64,000 nucleotides of DNA from Rhodopseudomonas_A palustris_F (GTDB lineage: Bacteria; Pseudomonadota; Alphaproteobacteria; Rhizobiales; Xanthobacteraceae), in assembly GCF_000013745.1 (NCBI RefSeq), contig NC_007925.1:1426001-1490000 (forward strand), in the 5' to 3' direction. The position numbers and the translations under genes were made by a program. Under the pieces are notes generated by a model. That model had not been told where the DNA came from, did not search any database, and worked only from the letters and a program-made list of their open reading frames with translations. Positions 9,314 to 17,599 of the stretch are shown here, one piece after another; within the stretch, counting starts at the first letter, position 1; each line of letters begins with the position of its first letter.

Positions 9314-10743
9314 GCCAAATGGCGGCGACATTGGTGAAGGGGTGGATGCGGCTCGGCAGCCGTTTCCTGCCGTTTGCCGACGCCGCCACCACCGAACTTC
9401 CGCTTGGCCGGCTGTTGCGGTTGTCGCTGTTCCAGGTCTCGGTCGGCATCGCCATTGTGTTGCTGAACGGCACCCTGAACCGGGTGATGATCGTCGAGCT
9501 CGGCGTCTCCACCCTGCTGGTGTCGCTGATGGTGTCGTTGCCGCTGGTGTTCGCGCCGTTCCGCGTACTGATCGGTTTCAAATCCGACAACCATCGTTCC
9601 GTGCTCGGCTGGCGTCGCGTGCCGTATATCTGGATGGGAACGCTGCTGCAGTTCGGCGGCCTTGCCATCATGCCGTTTGCGCTCTTGGTGTTGTCCGGCA
9701 CCGGCGAGGCGCCAGCGGCCTACGGCCAGGTCGGCGCCGCCTTGGCGTTCCTTCTCGTGGGCGCCGGTTTGCACACCACGCAGACCGCCGGCTTGGCGTT
9801 GGCCACCGATATCGCGCCGGAGCATTCGCGGCCGCGGGTGGTGGCGTTCCTCTACGTCATGCTGCTGTTCGGCATGGTCGGCAGCGCCTTGGTGTTCAGC
9901 CAGCTGCTGAAAGACTTCAGCGAGATGCGGCTGATCCAGGTGATCCAGGGCGTCGCGGTGGTGATATTCGCGCTCAACGTGATCGCGCTGTGGAAGCAGG
10001 AAGTCCGCAATCCGGCGCTGACCTCGGCGAAGCGCGAGCGGCCGCAGTTCAACCAATCCTGGGCCAAGTTCCGCGAAGCCGGCGGCTCCACCCGGATGCT
10101 GGCTGCGGTCGGCCTCGGCACTGCGGCGTTCTCGATGCAGGACATTCTGCTGGAGCCCTACGGCGCCGAAGTCCTCAAACTCACCGTCGGCCAGACCACC
10201 GCGCTGACGGCTTTCTTCGCGCTCGGAACGCTCGCCGGATTCGGCCTTGCGGCGCGCACGCTCGGCCGCAGTGCCGATCCGTATCGTGTCGCCGGCTTCG
10301 GCGTCGTCGCCGGGATTTTCGCGTTTGCCGCGGTGATCATTGCCGGGCCGGCGCAGTCGGCGATGCTGCTGCGGCTCGGTACCGCGTTGATCGGCTTCGG
10401 CGGCGGCCTGTTCGCCGCGGGAACGCTGACCGCCGCGATGGCAATCGCCAAAGACGGCGAGAGCGGATTGGCACTCGGCACCTGGGGCGCCGTTCAGGCG
10501 ACCGCGGCCGGCGGAGGAATTGCGGTCGGCGGCGGCATCCGCGATGCGGTGTCGTCACTGGCCACCAACGGAATGTTCGGCAGCACTCTGATGAGTGCGT
10601 CGACAGGATACAGCGTCGTATATCAAATCGAAATTGCGCTGCTGTTCGCCACTCTGATTGCGATCGGTCCGCTCGTGCGCTCAGCACGAACGAATTTCTC
10701 GCAATCTTCATCCAAATTCGGCTTAGCCGAATTTCCAGGTTAA
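9310..10743 (+). CDS. lhaA: LhaA/PucC-family light-harvesting complex assembly protein
   Basis: Polytopic inner-membrane protein of the BCD/PucC branch of the major facilitator superfamily. The homologue between bchM and puhA (LhaA, F1696) helps assemble the LH1 antenna. The protein is 477 residues with about twelve hydrophobic segments and the family stretches GTLNRVMIVELGV, LRVLIGFKSD-like sequence and DILLEPYGAEVL. ATG 9310 overlaps the bchM stop (ATGA); in-frame starts upstream lie inside bchM. Its position directly before puhA is the conserved one and separates it from pucC of LH2 operons. Confidence 0.93.
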   Translation: MSQMAATLVKGWMRLGSRFLPFADAATTELPLGRLLRLSLFQVSVGIAIVLLNGTLNRVMIVELGVSTLLVSLMVSLPLVFAPFRVLIGFKSDNHRSVLGWRRVPYIWMGTLLQFGGLAIMPFALLVLSGTGEAPAAYGQVGAALAFLLVGAGLHTTQTAGLALATDIAPEHSRPRVVAFLYVMLLFGMVGSALVFSQLLKDFSEMRLIQVIQGVAVVIFALNVIALWKQEVRNPALTSAKRERPQFNQSWAKFREAGGSTRMLAAVGLGTAAFSMQDILLEPYGAEVLKLTVGQTTALTAFFALGTLAGFGLAARTLGRSADPYRVAGFGVVAGIFAFAAVIIAGPAQSAMLLRLGTALIGFGGGLFAAGTLTAAMAIAKDGESGLALGTWGAVQATAAGGGIAVGGGIRDAVSSLATNGMFGSTLMSASTGYSVVYQIEIALLFATLIAIGPLVRSARTNFSQSSSKFGLAEFPG

Positions 10744-10766
10744 CTAACTAGAGCGAGGTCGGTCCC

Positions 10767-11534
10767 ATGCAAGCCGGTGCTTATTTAGACGTAGCACAAG
10801 TCACTCTCTACGTATTTTGGATCTTCTTTGCCGCGTTGATCTTCTATCTCCGCCGCGAAGACAAACGTGAGGGATATCCGCTGGTCTCCGACAGCGGCGG
10901 ACGTCGTCCCGGTTACGGCATTCCGTATCCGCCGGAGGACAAGAAGTATCTGCTGCGCGGCGGCAAGGTCGCCACCGTTCCCAACCACAAGAACGATCGT
11001 CCGAATCCGGCGCTCGCCTCCACCGCGCCGTGGCCGGGTGCGCCGTTCGTCCCGACCGGCAACCCGTTCGCCGACGGCGTCGGCCCGGGCTCCTATGCGG
11101 ATCGTGAAGACGTTCCGGAACTGACGCTGGAAGACGTTCCGGTGATCGTCCCGCTGCGCGTGGCCAAGGGCATCACCCTCGATCCGCGCGATCCCGATCC
11201 GCGCGGCATGAAGGTGGTCGGCGCCGATGGCCAAGTCGGCGGTACGGTGGTCGAAGCCTGGGTGGACCGCGCCGAAGCGCTGATCCGCTATCTCGAAGTC
11301 GAGGTGAAGGGCGCCAAGGGCACCAAGCGCATCCTGCTGCCGCTGCCGTTCGCCTTGGTCGATCGCCCGAAGGGCTACGTCTCCGTCGACGCCATCCTCG
11401 GCAGCCAATTCGCCGACGCGCCGACCCTGGCCAAAGCCGACCAGGTCACCAAGCGCGAGGAAGACCGCATCGTCGGCTACTTCGGCGCCGGCACGTTGTA
11501 TGCGACCCCGGAACGGCAGGAGCCGATCGTATGA
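10767..11534 (+). CDS. puhA: Photosynthetic reaction centre H subunit
   Basis: Third core subunit of the type II reaction centre. It anchors to the cytoplasmic side and helps deliver protons to QB. The 255-residue protein has one N-terminal membrane helix (about residues 11-31, LYVFWIFFAALIFYL), then RREDKREGYPL and a PRC-barrel domain with the family stretches PGAPFVPTGNP and KVVGADGQVGGTVVEAWVD. Twenty-three bases separate it from lhaA, with a purine-rich GCGAGG upstream. The stop overlaps puhB. Confidence 0.97.
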   Translation: MQAGAYLDVAQVTLYVFWIFFAALIFYLRREDKREGYPLVSDSGGRRPGYGIPYPPEDKKYLLRGGKVATVPNHKNDRPNPALASTAPWPGAPFVPTGNPFADGVGPGSYADREDVPELTLEDVPVIVPLRVAKGITLDPRDPDPRGMKVVGADGQVGGTVVEAWVDRAEALIRYLEVEVKGAKGTKRILLPLPFALVDRPKGYVSVDAILGSQFADAPTLAKADQVTKREEDRIVGYFGAGTLYATPERQEPIV

Positions 11535-12193
11535 ACCAAGACCCCCGTCAGCTTCATGAACTTCCCTCTTCGCTCGCGGAGGGGGAGCGCGTGATCTGGC
11601 AAGGCAAGCCCTCGTTCAAGGGGCTTGCCGTGAGGTCTTTCCATATCAGGGAGGCCGGCATTTATGTCGGCCTCTTCCTGGCCTGGAAGCTTTGGTCGTA
11701 TTGGTCCAACGGAATGGCGACGAGCGACGCGGTGGGTTCCGCCGTGTGGCTCCTCGTTCCTTGCCTCGCGGGCATTGGTCTGCTTGCCATGCTGGCTTGG
11801 CTGTTCCGCCGTGCGACGACCTACACCATCACCAGCAAACGCGTCCTGTTGCAGTTCGGCGTCGCGCTGCCGATGTCGATGAACATTCCACTGAGCAAGA
11901 TCGCCAACGTCGATCTGAAGACCAACCGTGACGGCACCGGCGACATCCCGCTGCAGCTCGCCGATACCAAACGTGTTTCTTACGTGCTGCTTTGGCCCCA
12001 CATCCGCCCCTGGCGGCTGCGCGCGCCGGAGCCGATGCTGAATTCGGTGCCGGAGGCCGCCACCGTGGCTGCCAAGCTCGCCGAAGTGCTGGCCGGCCAG
12101 CCTGGCCCGTCGGCAAAATCTCTCGTTCAAGTTACCAACAGCGGCATCTCGAAAGATCCGCTGGGAAACCCACCCGCCCCCGTGGCGGCCTGA
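11531..12193 (+). CDS. puhB: Photosynthetic complex assembly protein PuhB
   Basis: PuhB dimers assist reaction-centre assembly in purple bacteria. The 220-residue protein has the family start LPSSLAEGERVIWQGKPS, several hydrophobic helices, and a PH-like segment TYTITSKRVLLQFGVALP followed by IPLSKIANVDLK. ATGA overlap with puhA implies coupled translation. Confidence 0.92.
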   Translation: MNQDPRQLHELPSSLAEGERVIWQGKPSFKGLAVRSFHIREAGIYVGLFLAWKLWSYWSNGMATSDAVGSAVWLLVPCLAGIGLLAMLAWLFRRATTYTITSKRVLLQFGVALPMSMNIPLSKIANVDLKTNRDGTGDIPLQLADTKRVSYVLLWPHIRPWRLRAPEPMLNSVPEAATVAAKLAEVLAGQPGPSAKSLVQVTNSGISKDPLGNPPAPVAA

Positions 12194-12206
12194 ACCGGAG
12201 ACGCAC

Positions 12207-12665
12207 ATGGACGACGCCGCTCACGATCTGAAAATTCCGAAGGGGGCGCTGGTCGCCGCCGGCTTGCTCGTGGTGTTCGCACTGGTGGCCGCAACGGTGT
12301 CGCGGGTCACCGGGGTCGGCCGAGTCCAGATGACGCCTCCGGCGATCGTCGAGAGTCTCAGCCTGCAGTTCGAAGACGGCCAGGACGGCTCCGTCCTGGT
12401 CTACAACGCGGCCGATCACCAGCTGCTCGACTCGCTTCCGCCGGGCAGCAACGGCTTCGTCCGCGTGGTGATGCGCGGGATGGCTCGCGAGCGGCGTCTC
12501 GCCGACGTCGGCCGGCAGCCGCCGTTCCAGCTCGCGCGCCATGTCAACGGCCAGCTCACGCTCACCGATACGGCCAACAACAAGCAGATCGATCTCAACG
12601 CGTTCGGCTCCAGCAATCTGGCCGCCTTCGCGCGCTTAATGGAAAAAAAGGAAGGCTCAAAATGA
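12207..12665 (+). CDS. puhC: Photosynthetic complex assembly protein PuhC
   Basis: A 152-residue protein with one N-terminal membrane helix (residues about 12-30) and a periplasmic domain that begins with VESLSLQFEDGQDGSVLVYN and ends with QIDLNAFGSSNLAAFARLM. This matches the PuhC pattern. PuhC affects LH1-RC organisation and amount in Rhodobacter. Position directly after puhB supports the call. Stop overlaps the next gene. Confidence 0.88.
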   Translation: MDDAAHDLKIPKGALVAAGLLVVFALVAATVSRVTGVGRVQMTPPAIVESLSLQFEDGQDGSVLVYNAADHQLLDSLPPGSNGFVRVVMRGMARERRLADVGRQPPFQLARHVNGQLTLTDTANNKQIDLNAFGSSNLAAFARLMEKKEGSK

Positions 12666-12961
12666 GCCTGTTCGGGAAACGCACAAGCTTCGAGGTTCCC
12701 TGCACGGTGGAAATCGAGCAGACGTCGGAATCGCTGCATGCCCACGTCATTCTTGACGGCGACATCGAGATTCGGCCCGGTGACGAAGTCACCGTGCACG
12801 ACGCGCCGACCGACATCGGATTCGGCGAACACATCGTCGTGCGACGCACGGCGACGGTTGTTCGCGCCGGCCTTCTCGAAGGTCTGCGTGCACGGCTCGA
12901 AGGCTACCTGGAATTGACCGAGCTTTACGAAGTCAGTTTTTCAAACGGGAGGGTTTCATGA
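12662..12961 (+). CDS. Conserved uncharacterised photosynthesis-cluster protein
   Basis: A 99-residue soluble protein between puhC and acsF, with ATGA overlaps at both ends, so almost certainly translated with them. Visible features are an N-terminal FGKRTSFEVPCTVEIEQT, a beta-rich centre with repeated acidic residues (DGDIEIRPGDEVTVHDAPT), and a C-terminal amphipathic segment (LLEGLRARLEGYLELTELYEVSF). Genes of this size occur at the same position in other purple bacteria, but I know of no assigned function. A role in cyclase or RC assembly is only suggested by position. No transmembrane segment or cofactor motif is seen. Confidence 0.85.
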   Translation: MSLFGKRTSFEVPCTVEIEQTSESLHAHVILDGDIEIRPGDEVTVHDAPTDIGFGEHIVVRRTATVVRAGLLEGLRARLEGYLELTELYEVSFSNGRVS

Positions 12962-14061
12962 TTCCAATGGAAGGCGGCAGCCAAGGCGGCCTGCGACCAA
13001 GCTCCCGGCCGGCGATCAAGGGGAGCGAAGACAGCCTCAATATCGCGCGTGAGGACACCATCCTGACGCCGCGGTTCTACACCACCGATTACGCGGCGAT
13101 GGACCGCCTCGACGTCAGCCTGGTGCGCTCCGAATGGAACGCGATGATGAAAGAGCTGCGCGCCGACTACAACAAGTCGCATTTCAAGAAGCAGGACGAG
13201 TTCAATTACGATCTGGACCGGCTGCCGCCGGAACTGCGCAAGGAATTCAAGGATTTTCTGGTCAGCTCGCTGACCGCGGAGTTCTCCGGCTGCGTGCTGT
13301 ATTCGGAGATCAAGAAGCGCATCAAGAACAAGGAAATCCAAGAGCTGTTCGGCTATCTCAGTCGCGACGAGGCGCGGCACGCCGGCTTCATCAACGAGAT
13401 CCTCAAGGACCACGGCATCGGCGTCGATCTCAGCTTCCTCACCAAGGTGAAGAAGTACACCTATTTCCGGCCGAAGTTCATCTTCTACGCGACCTACTTG
13501 TCCGAGAAGATCGGCTACGCCCGCTACATCACTATCTACCGGCAGATGGAGCGCCATCCGGAACGCCAGTTCCATCCGATCTTCCGTTGGTTCGAGAGCT
13601 GGTGCAACGACGAGTTCCGCCACGGCGAGGCCTTCGCGCTGTTGATGCGCGCCGATCCGTCGCTGCTGCGCGGCTTCAACAAGCTGTGGATCCGTTTCTT
13701 CGTGCTGGCGGTGTTCGCCACGATGTATGTGCGCGATCACATGCGCCCGGCGTTCCACGAGGCACTCGGCATGGAGCCTTCGGACTACGACATGCAGGTG
13801 TTTCGGATCACCACCGAGATCTCCCGGCAGGTGTTCCCGGTGACGCTCAATCTCGACGATCCGCGGTTCATGGCGGGGCTGGATCGGCTGTACCGGATCG
13901 CGATGAAGATCGAAGACAGCCGCGCGCAGCGCGGCCTGATCGGCAAGCTGAAGCGACCGCTGTTGGCGGCTGCGGCGGCGTGGACCTTCGGCCGGATGTT
14001 CCTGCTGCCGGCCAAGCGGAACGAACTGCCTCGCGAAATCGGCCTGCGGCCGGCTTGGTGA
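12958..14061 (+). CDS. acsF: Oxygen-dependent Mg-protoporphyrin IX monomethyl ester cyclase AcsF
   Basis: Aerobic di-iron cyclase that forms the isocyclic ring E of bacteriochlorophyll. The 367-residue protein has two carboxylate/histidine iron-binding motifs, DEARHAGF and NDEFRHGEAFAL, and the family stretch EWNAMMKELRADYNKSHF. Its presence means pigment can be made under oxygen; the oxygen-independent BchE is not in this window. ATGA overlap with the gene before it. Confidence 0.96.
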   Translation: MIPMEGGSQGGLRPSSRPAIKGSEDSLNIAREDTILTPRFYTTDYAAMDRLDVSLVRSEWNAMMKELRADYNKSHFKKQDEFNYDLDRLPPELRKEFKDFLVSSLTAEFSGCVLYSEIKKRIKNKEIQELFGYLSRDEARHAGFINEILKDHGIGVDLSFLTKVKKYTYFRPKFIFYATYLSEKIGYARYITIYRQMERHPERQFHPIFRWFESWCNDEFRHGEAFALLMRADPSLLRGFNKLWIRFFVLAVFATMYVRDHMRPAFHEALGMEPSDYDMQVFRITTEISRQVFPVTLNLDDPRFMAGLDRLYRIAMKIEDSRAQRGLIGKLKRPLLAAAAAWTFGRMFLLPAKRNELPREIGLRPAW

Positions 14062-14074
14062 GGGGAGCGCGGAC

Positions 14075-15154
14075 ATGGCCCTGTACCTTGGTCCACCAGT
14101 TTTCGCGGCGTTTGTCTGGTGGTTCAGCACTGGGGCCGTGCTGCTGCTCGTCGGCAGTCTGGGACATTCGCGGAGTCTGCGCGGGGTCTGCGCCGGAGGT
14201 CTGCTGACCATCGGGTTGTGCGGCCTCTCGGTGACCGCGACCGATACCAGCGTCGCGGCCGCCTACATGGCCTTCAGCTGCGTCATCTGCCTGTGGGCGG
14301 CGCAGGAAATCGTGTTCCTGTCGGGTTGGCTGACCGGGCCGCGGCCTGAGCCCTGTCCGGCCGGCGCCACCGGGCTGCATCGTTTCGGTCGCGCGCTGCA
14401 GGCGATCATCTATCACGAAGTGTCGTTGCTGGCCTGCGGCGGCTTGGTCCTTGCGCTCACCTGGAATGCGCCGAACCAGGTCGGGCTGTGGACCTATGCC
14501 GCGCTGCTGGTGCTGCGGCAGAGCGCCAAGATCAATCTGTTCCTGGGGGTGCCGGTCACCAACGCGGAGTTGATGCCGGATGCCGTGCAGTTTCTGCGGA
14601 CCTACTTCGCGCGCAAGCCGGTGAGTGCGTTCTTCCCGCTGTCCGTCACGCTGTCGACCGCTGTTCTGGTGATCATGATTCAGCGGATCGTCGAAGTGTC
14701 CACGACGCCGGCCGACGTCGTCGGTCTGACGCTGGTCTCAACCCTCTTCGCGCTCGGCGTCGTCGAGCATTGGTTTATGCTGCTCCCGCTGCCAGCGATC
14801 ACGCTGTGGGGCTGGGGTATGCGGTCGAGTTTTCCGCCGGAGAACAACATCATGGAACCGAATCCGTCCGTCAATAACAATGCCGTTCCGCCAGTTCATC
14901 GTGCTAACCCGGAGGTCTCGGACGCGCCGCAGACCGCTGCCGAAACCAGGACGGGCCAGCCGCAGCTGGTGGTGGTTCCCAACGTCAGAAACGAAGAGCT
15001 TCCGGCCAAGGCCAAGAGCGCCTGCGCCCGACAGCGCCTCGAGGATCAGTTCCGCCAGACCTTTCTGGAGCAACATCCCCGCGGCGAGCTGGCGACGGCG
15101 CGCATCGGCATTGCCACGGAGCCAGCGGCAACGGTCAACGGGAGGACTTCATGA
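14075..15154 (+). CDS. puhE: PuhE (DUF3623) photosynthetic complex assembly protein
   Basis: An integral membrane protein with about seven hydrophobic segments in the first 250 residues (for example PPVFAAFVWWFSTGAVLLLV and LLVLRQSAKINLFLGVPVTN). This matches the PuhE family, reported to influence bacteriochlorophyll level and LH1-RC. The membrane domain ends near residue 255 (WGWGMRS). A hydrophilic tail of about 100 residues follows, with a basic RQRLEDQFRQTFLEQHPRG segment, longer than I would expect for the family. ATGA overlap with hemA. Confidence 0.9.
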   Translation: MALYLGPPVFAAFVWWFSTGAVLLLVGSLGHSRSLRGVCAGGLLTIGLCGLSVTATDTSVAAAYMAFSCVICLWAAQEIVFLSGWLTGPRPEPCPAGATGLHRFGRALQAIIYHEVSLLACGGLVLALTWNAPNQVGLWTYAALLVLRQSAKINLFLGVPVTNAELMPDAVQFLRTYFARKPVSAFFPLSVTLSTAVLVIMIQRIVEVSTTPADVVGLTLVSTLFALGVVEHWFMLLPLPAITLWGWGMRSSFPPENNIMEPNPSVNNNAVPPVHRANPEVSDAPQTAAETRTGQPQLVVVPNVRNEELPAKAKSACARQRLEDQFRQTFLEQHPRGELATARIGIATEPAATVNGRTS

Positions 15155-16362
15155 ACTACGAGACGTATTTCCGCCGGCAGCTCGACGGCCTGCACCGTGA
15201 AGGGCGCTACCGCGTGTTCGCGGATCTCGAACGCGAGGCCGGCAATTTTCCGCACGCCAAGCATCACGGCCAGGACGGCACCGGCGATGTCACGGTGTGG
15301 TGTTCGAACGACTACCTCGGCATGGGGCAGCACCCGGCGGTGCTGGCGGCGATGCACGAGGCGCTCGATCAATGCGGCGCCGGCGCCGGCGGCACCCGCA
15401 ACATCGCCGGCACCAACCATTATCACGTGCTGCTGGAGCGCGAGCTCGCCGACCTTCACCACAAAGAGGCGGCGCTGCTGTTCACCTCCGGCTACGTCTC
15501 CAATATGGCCTCGCTGTCGACGCTGGCGTCGCGGATGCCGGGCTGCGTCATCCTGTCCGACGAGCTCAACCATGCCTCGATGATCGAGGGCATTCGCCAC
15601 AGCCGCGCCAAGACCGTGATCTTCGCCCATAACGACGTCAAGGATCTCGAGCGCAAGCTCGCCGATCTCGATCCGCAGCTGCCGAAGCTGGTGGCCTTCG
15701 AATCGGTGTATTCGATGGACGGCGATATCGCGCCGATCGCCGACATCTGCGACGTCGCCGACAAATATCACGCCATGACCTATCTCGACGAAGTCCACGG
15801 CGTCGGGCTGTACGGGCCGCGCGGCGGCGGCGTCTCCGATCGCGAGGGCCTGAGCGATCGGCTCACCGTGATCGAAGGCACCTTGGCGAAGGCGTTCGGC
15901 GTGGTCGGCGGCTATGTCGCGGCCTCCGCCACGATCTGCGATTTCATCCGCAGCTTCGCCTCCGGCTTCATCTTCACCACCTCGCTGCCGCCGTCGGTGG
16001 CGGCGGGCGCGCTCGCCAGTATCCGTCATCTCAAGGCAAGCTCGGTGGAACGCGAGCGGCACCAGGACCGCGTGGCGCGTTTGCGCAAGCGGCTCGATCA
16101 GGCCGGCGTCGCGCATATTCCAAATCCGAGCCACATCGTGCCGGTGATGGTCGGCGACGCGGTGCGCTGCAAGCAGATCAGCGACACGTTGATCAGCCGC
16201 TACCGCATCTATGTCCAGCCGATCAATTATCCGACCGTGCCGCGCGGCACCGAGCGGCTGCGCATCACGCCGTCGCCGCATCACACCGATGCCGATATCG
16301 AGCATCTGGTGCAGGCGCTGACCGAGATCTGGGCCGAACTCGGCCTCGCCAAGGCGGCGTAA
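15151..16362 (+). CDS. hemA: 5-aminolevulinate synthase
   Basis: PLP enzyme that condenses glycine and succinyl-CoA into 5-aminolevulinate, the first step of the C4 (Shemin) tetrapyrrole pathway. The 403-residue protein has the PLP lysine in TLAKAFGVVGG, the glycine-rich GGTRNIAGTNHYH, and DEVHGVGLYG. Its place at the end of the photosynthesis operon ties precursor supply to bacteriochlorophyll synthesis. A second ALA synthase elsewhere is common in purple bacteria but cannot be judged here. Followed by a strong terminator. Confidence 0.97.
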   Translation: MNYETYFRRQLDGLHREGRYRVFADLEREAGNFPHAKHHGQDGTGDVTVWCSNDYLGMGQHPAVLAAMHEALDQCGAGAGGTRNIAGTNHYHVLLERELADLHHKEAALLFTSGYVSNMASLSTLASRMPGCVILSDELNHASMIEGIRHSRAKTVIFAHNDVKDLERKLADLDPQLPKLVAFESVYSMDGDIAPIADICDVADKYHAMTYLDEVHGVGLYGPRGGGVSDREGLSDRLTVIEGTLAKAFGVVGGYVAASATICDFIRSFASGFIFTTSLPPSVAAGALASIRHLKASSVERERHQDRVARLRKRLDQAGVAHIPNPSHIVPVMVGDAVRCKQISDTLISRYRIYVQPINYPTVPRGTERLRITPSPHHTDADIEHLVQALTEIWAELGLAKAA

Positions 16363-16407
16363 TCTTTCGCGCGCCGCCCGTTTGCGGCGGCGCCAGTATC
16401 GAATGCC

Positions 16408-16450
16408 AAACGTCCCTGACAACTCGCGCCGTCAGGGACGTTTCATTTTC
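16408..16450. terminator. Bidirectional intrinsic terminator between hemA and cbbR
   Basis: A perfect 13-bp inverted repeat (AAACGTCCCTGAC at 16408-16420, GTCAGGGACGTTT at 16431-16443) with a 10-base loop is followed by TTTCATTTTC. The A-rich left end gives a T-run on the minus strand too. It can end both the puh-hemA transcript and the convergent cbbR transcript. Confidence 0.85.
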
Positions 16451-16465
16451 AGCGACGACTCGGCG

Positions 16466-17434
16466 TCAATGCCGCCTCGGCTTGGCCGAGGTCCGGGTCA
16501 GCCGCATCCGCCCTTGGGTGCGTGGCAGGAATTGCGCGCCTTTGGCGCTGAAAAAATCCAGCATCGCGCGCGCTGGCGGCAGCAGCACCTTGTCCTTGCG
16601 GCTGAGCACGAACCATTGCCGCACCACCGGAAGACCGACGACGTCGAGGATCACCAGCCGCCGCTCGTCGAGTTCGGTCGCCACCGTATGCGCCGACAGG
16701 AAGGCGATGCCGAGGCCGGCGATCACCGCCTGCTTGATGGTCTCGTTGCTGCTCATCTCCATGCCGATGGTCGGCCGGATGTTGGCGGCTTCGAACAGTT
16801 GTTCCATCAGGCTGCGGGTGCCGGAGCCGGGCTCGCGGGTCAGGAAAGTCTCCTTGGCCAATTCGCCGAGCGCGATGCGGTGCTTGCGCGCCAGCCGGTG
16901 CGCGGTCGGCGCGATGATGACGTGCGGATGATCGCCGATCAGGTGCACGTCCATGTCGATGCCGACCGGCGGGCGTCCCATGATCGCGATATCGAGTTCA
17001 TAGCCTTTCAGCGCGTTGCTGACCTCCTCGCGGTTGCCGATCGACAGCTTGACGTCGATCTTCGGATGCAGCTTCTGAAACGCCGAGATCATGAACGGCA
17101 CGAAGTATTTCGCGGTCGACACCGCGCCGATCGAGATCCGCCCGGCGGTCTTGCCGGCGATCATGTCGAGCGAGGTTTCGCAGGCGGCGATCGCCGCCTC
17201 GATCCGCTCGCACAGCGCCAGCACTTCGGCGCCGGCGTCGGTCAGCGCCATGCCATCGCTCTTGCGCTGGATCAGCGGCAGCCCAGCCAGCGCCTGCAGG
17301 TTGCGCAGCTGCAGCGTCACCGCCGGCTGGGTGAGGTGCAGCTTGTTGGCGGCGGCGGTGATGCTGCCGCTCCCGGCCAGCGCCGCCAGCGCCCGTAACT
17401 GCCGGATGGAAACCGTGCGGAACAGCTTCGCCAT
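16466..17434 (-). CDS. cbbR: LysR-type regulator CbbR
   Basis: Transcription activator of Calvin-cycle operons, divergent from cbbL. ATG 17434 (MAKLFRTVSIRQLRALAAL) is preferred over TTG 17452, giving 322 residues. The N-terminal winged HTH shows SGSITAAANKLHLTQPAVTL. The effector-binding domain follows (for example FLTREPGSGTRSLMEQLF). CbbR proteins sense metabolites such as RuBP, phosphoenolpyruvate or NADPH depending on species. In R. palustris CGA009 a CbbRRS sensor system lies between cbbR and cbbLS; none is present here. Confidence 0.93.
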   Translation of the reverse strand: MAKLFRTVSIRQLRALAALAGSGSITAAANKLHLTQPAVTLQLRNLQALAGLPLIQRKSDGMALTDAGAEVLALCERIEAAIAACETSLDMIAGKTAGRISIGAVSTAKYFVPFMISAFQKLHPKIDVKLSIGNREEVSNALKGYELDIAIMGRPPVGIDMDVHLIGDHPHVIIAPTAHRLARKHRIALGELAKETFLTREPGSGTRSLMEQLFEAANIRPTIGMEMSSNETIKQAVIAGLGIAFLSAHTVATELDERRLVILDVVGLPVVRQWFVLSRKDKVLLPPARAMLDFFSAKGAQFLPRTQGRMRLTRTSAKPRRH

Positions 17435-17599
17435 AAGATAAACTTTCGCCAAACAGAAGTTAAAGAAATTTCCCTTATTTATCCGATGGGGTCAATCTCC
17501 TCCCAACCCACCCCGCTGGATTTTGCACCGCGCCCGCCGCCATCACGGCCGCTCGGACCCGATCCGCGGACCGCCGAGAACGCCAAAGAGGAGAGCGCC
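17435..17599. promoter_or_regulatory. cbbR-cbbL divergent control region
   Basis: The stretch 17431-17482 is AT-rich against the GC-rich surroundings. It contains a small inverted repeat (AACTT 17441-17445, AAGTT 17457-17461) and nested GATAA/TTATC elements, as expected for LysR-type operators beside the cbbR start. I found no convincing TNA-N7-TNA CbbR motif. AAAGAGGAGAG just before 17600 is the cbbL ribosome binding site. Confidence 0.4.
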
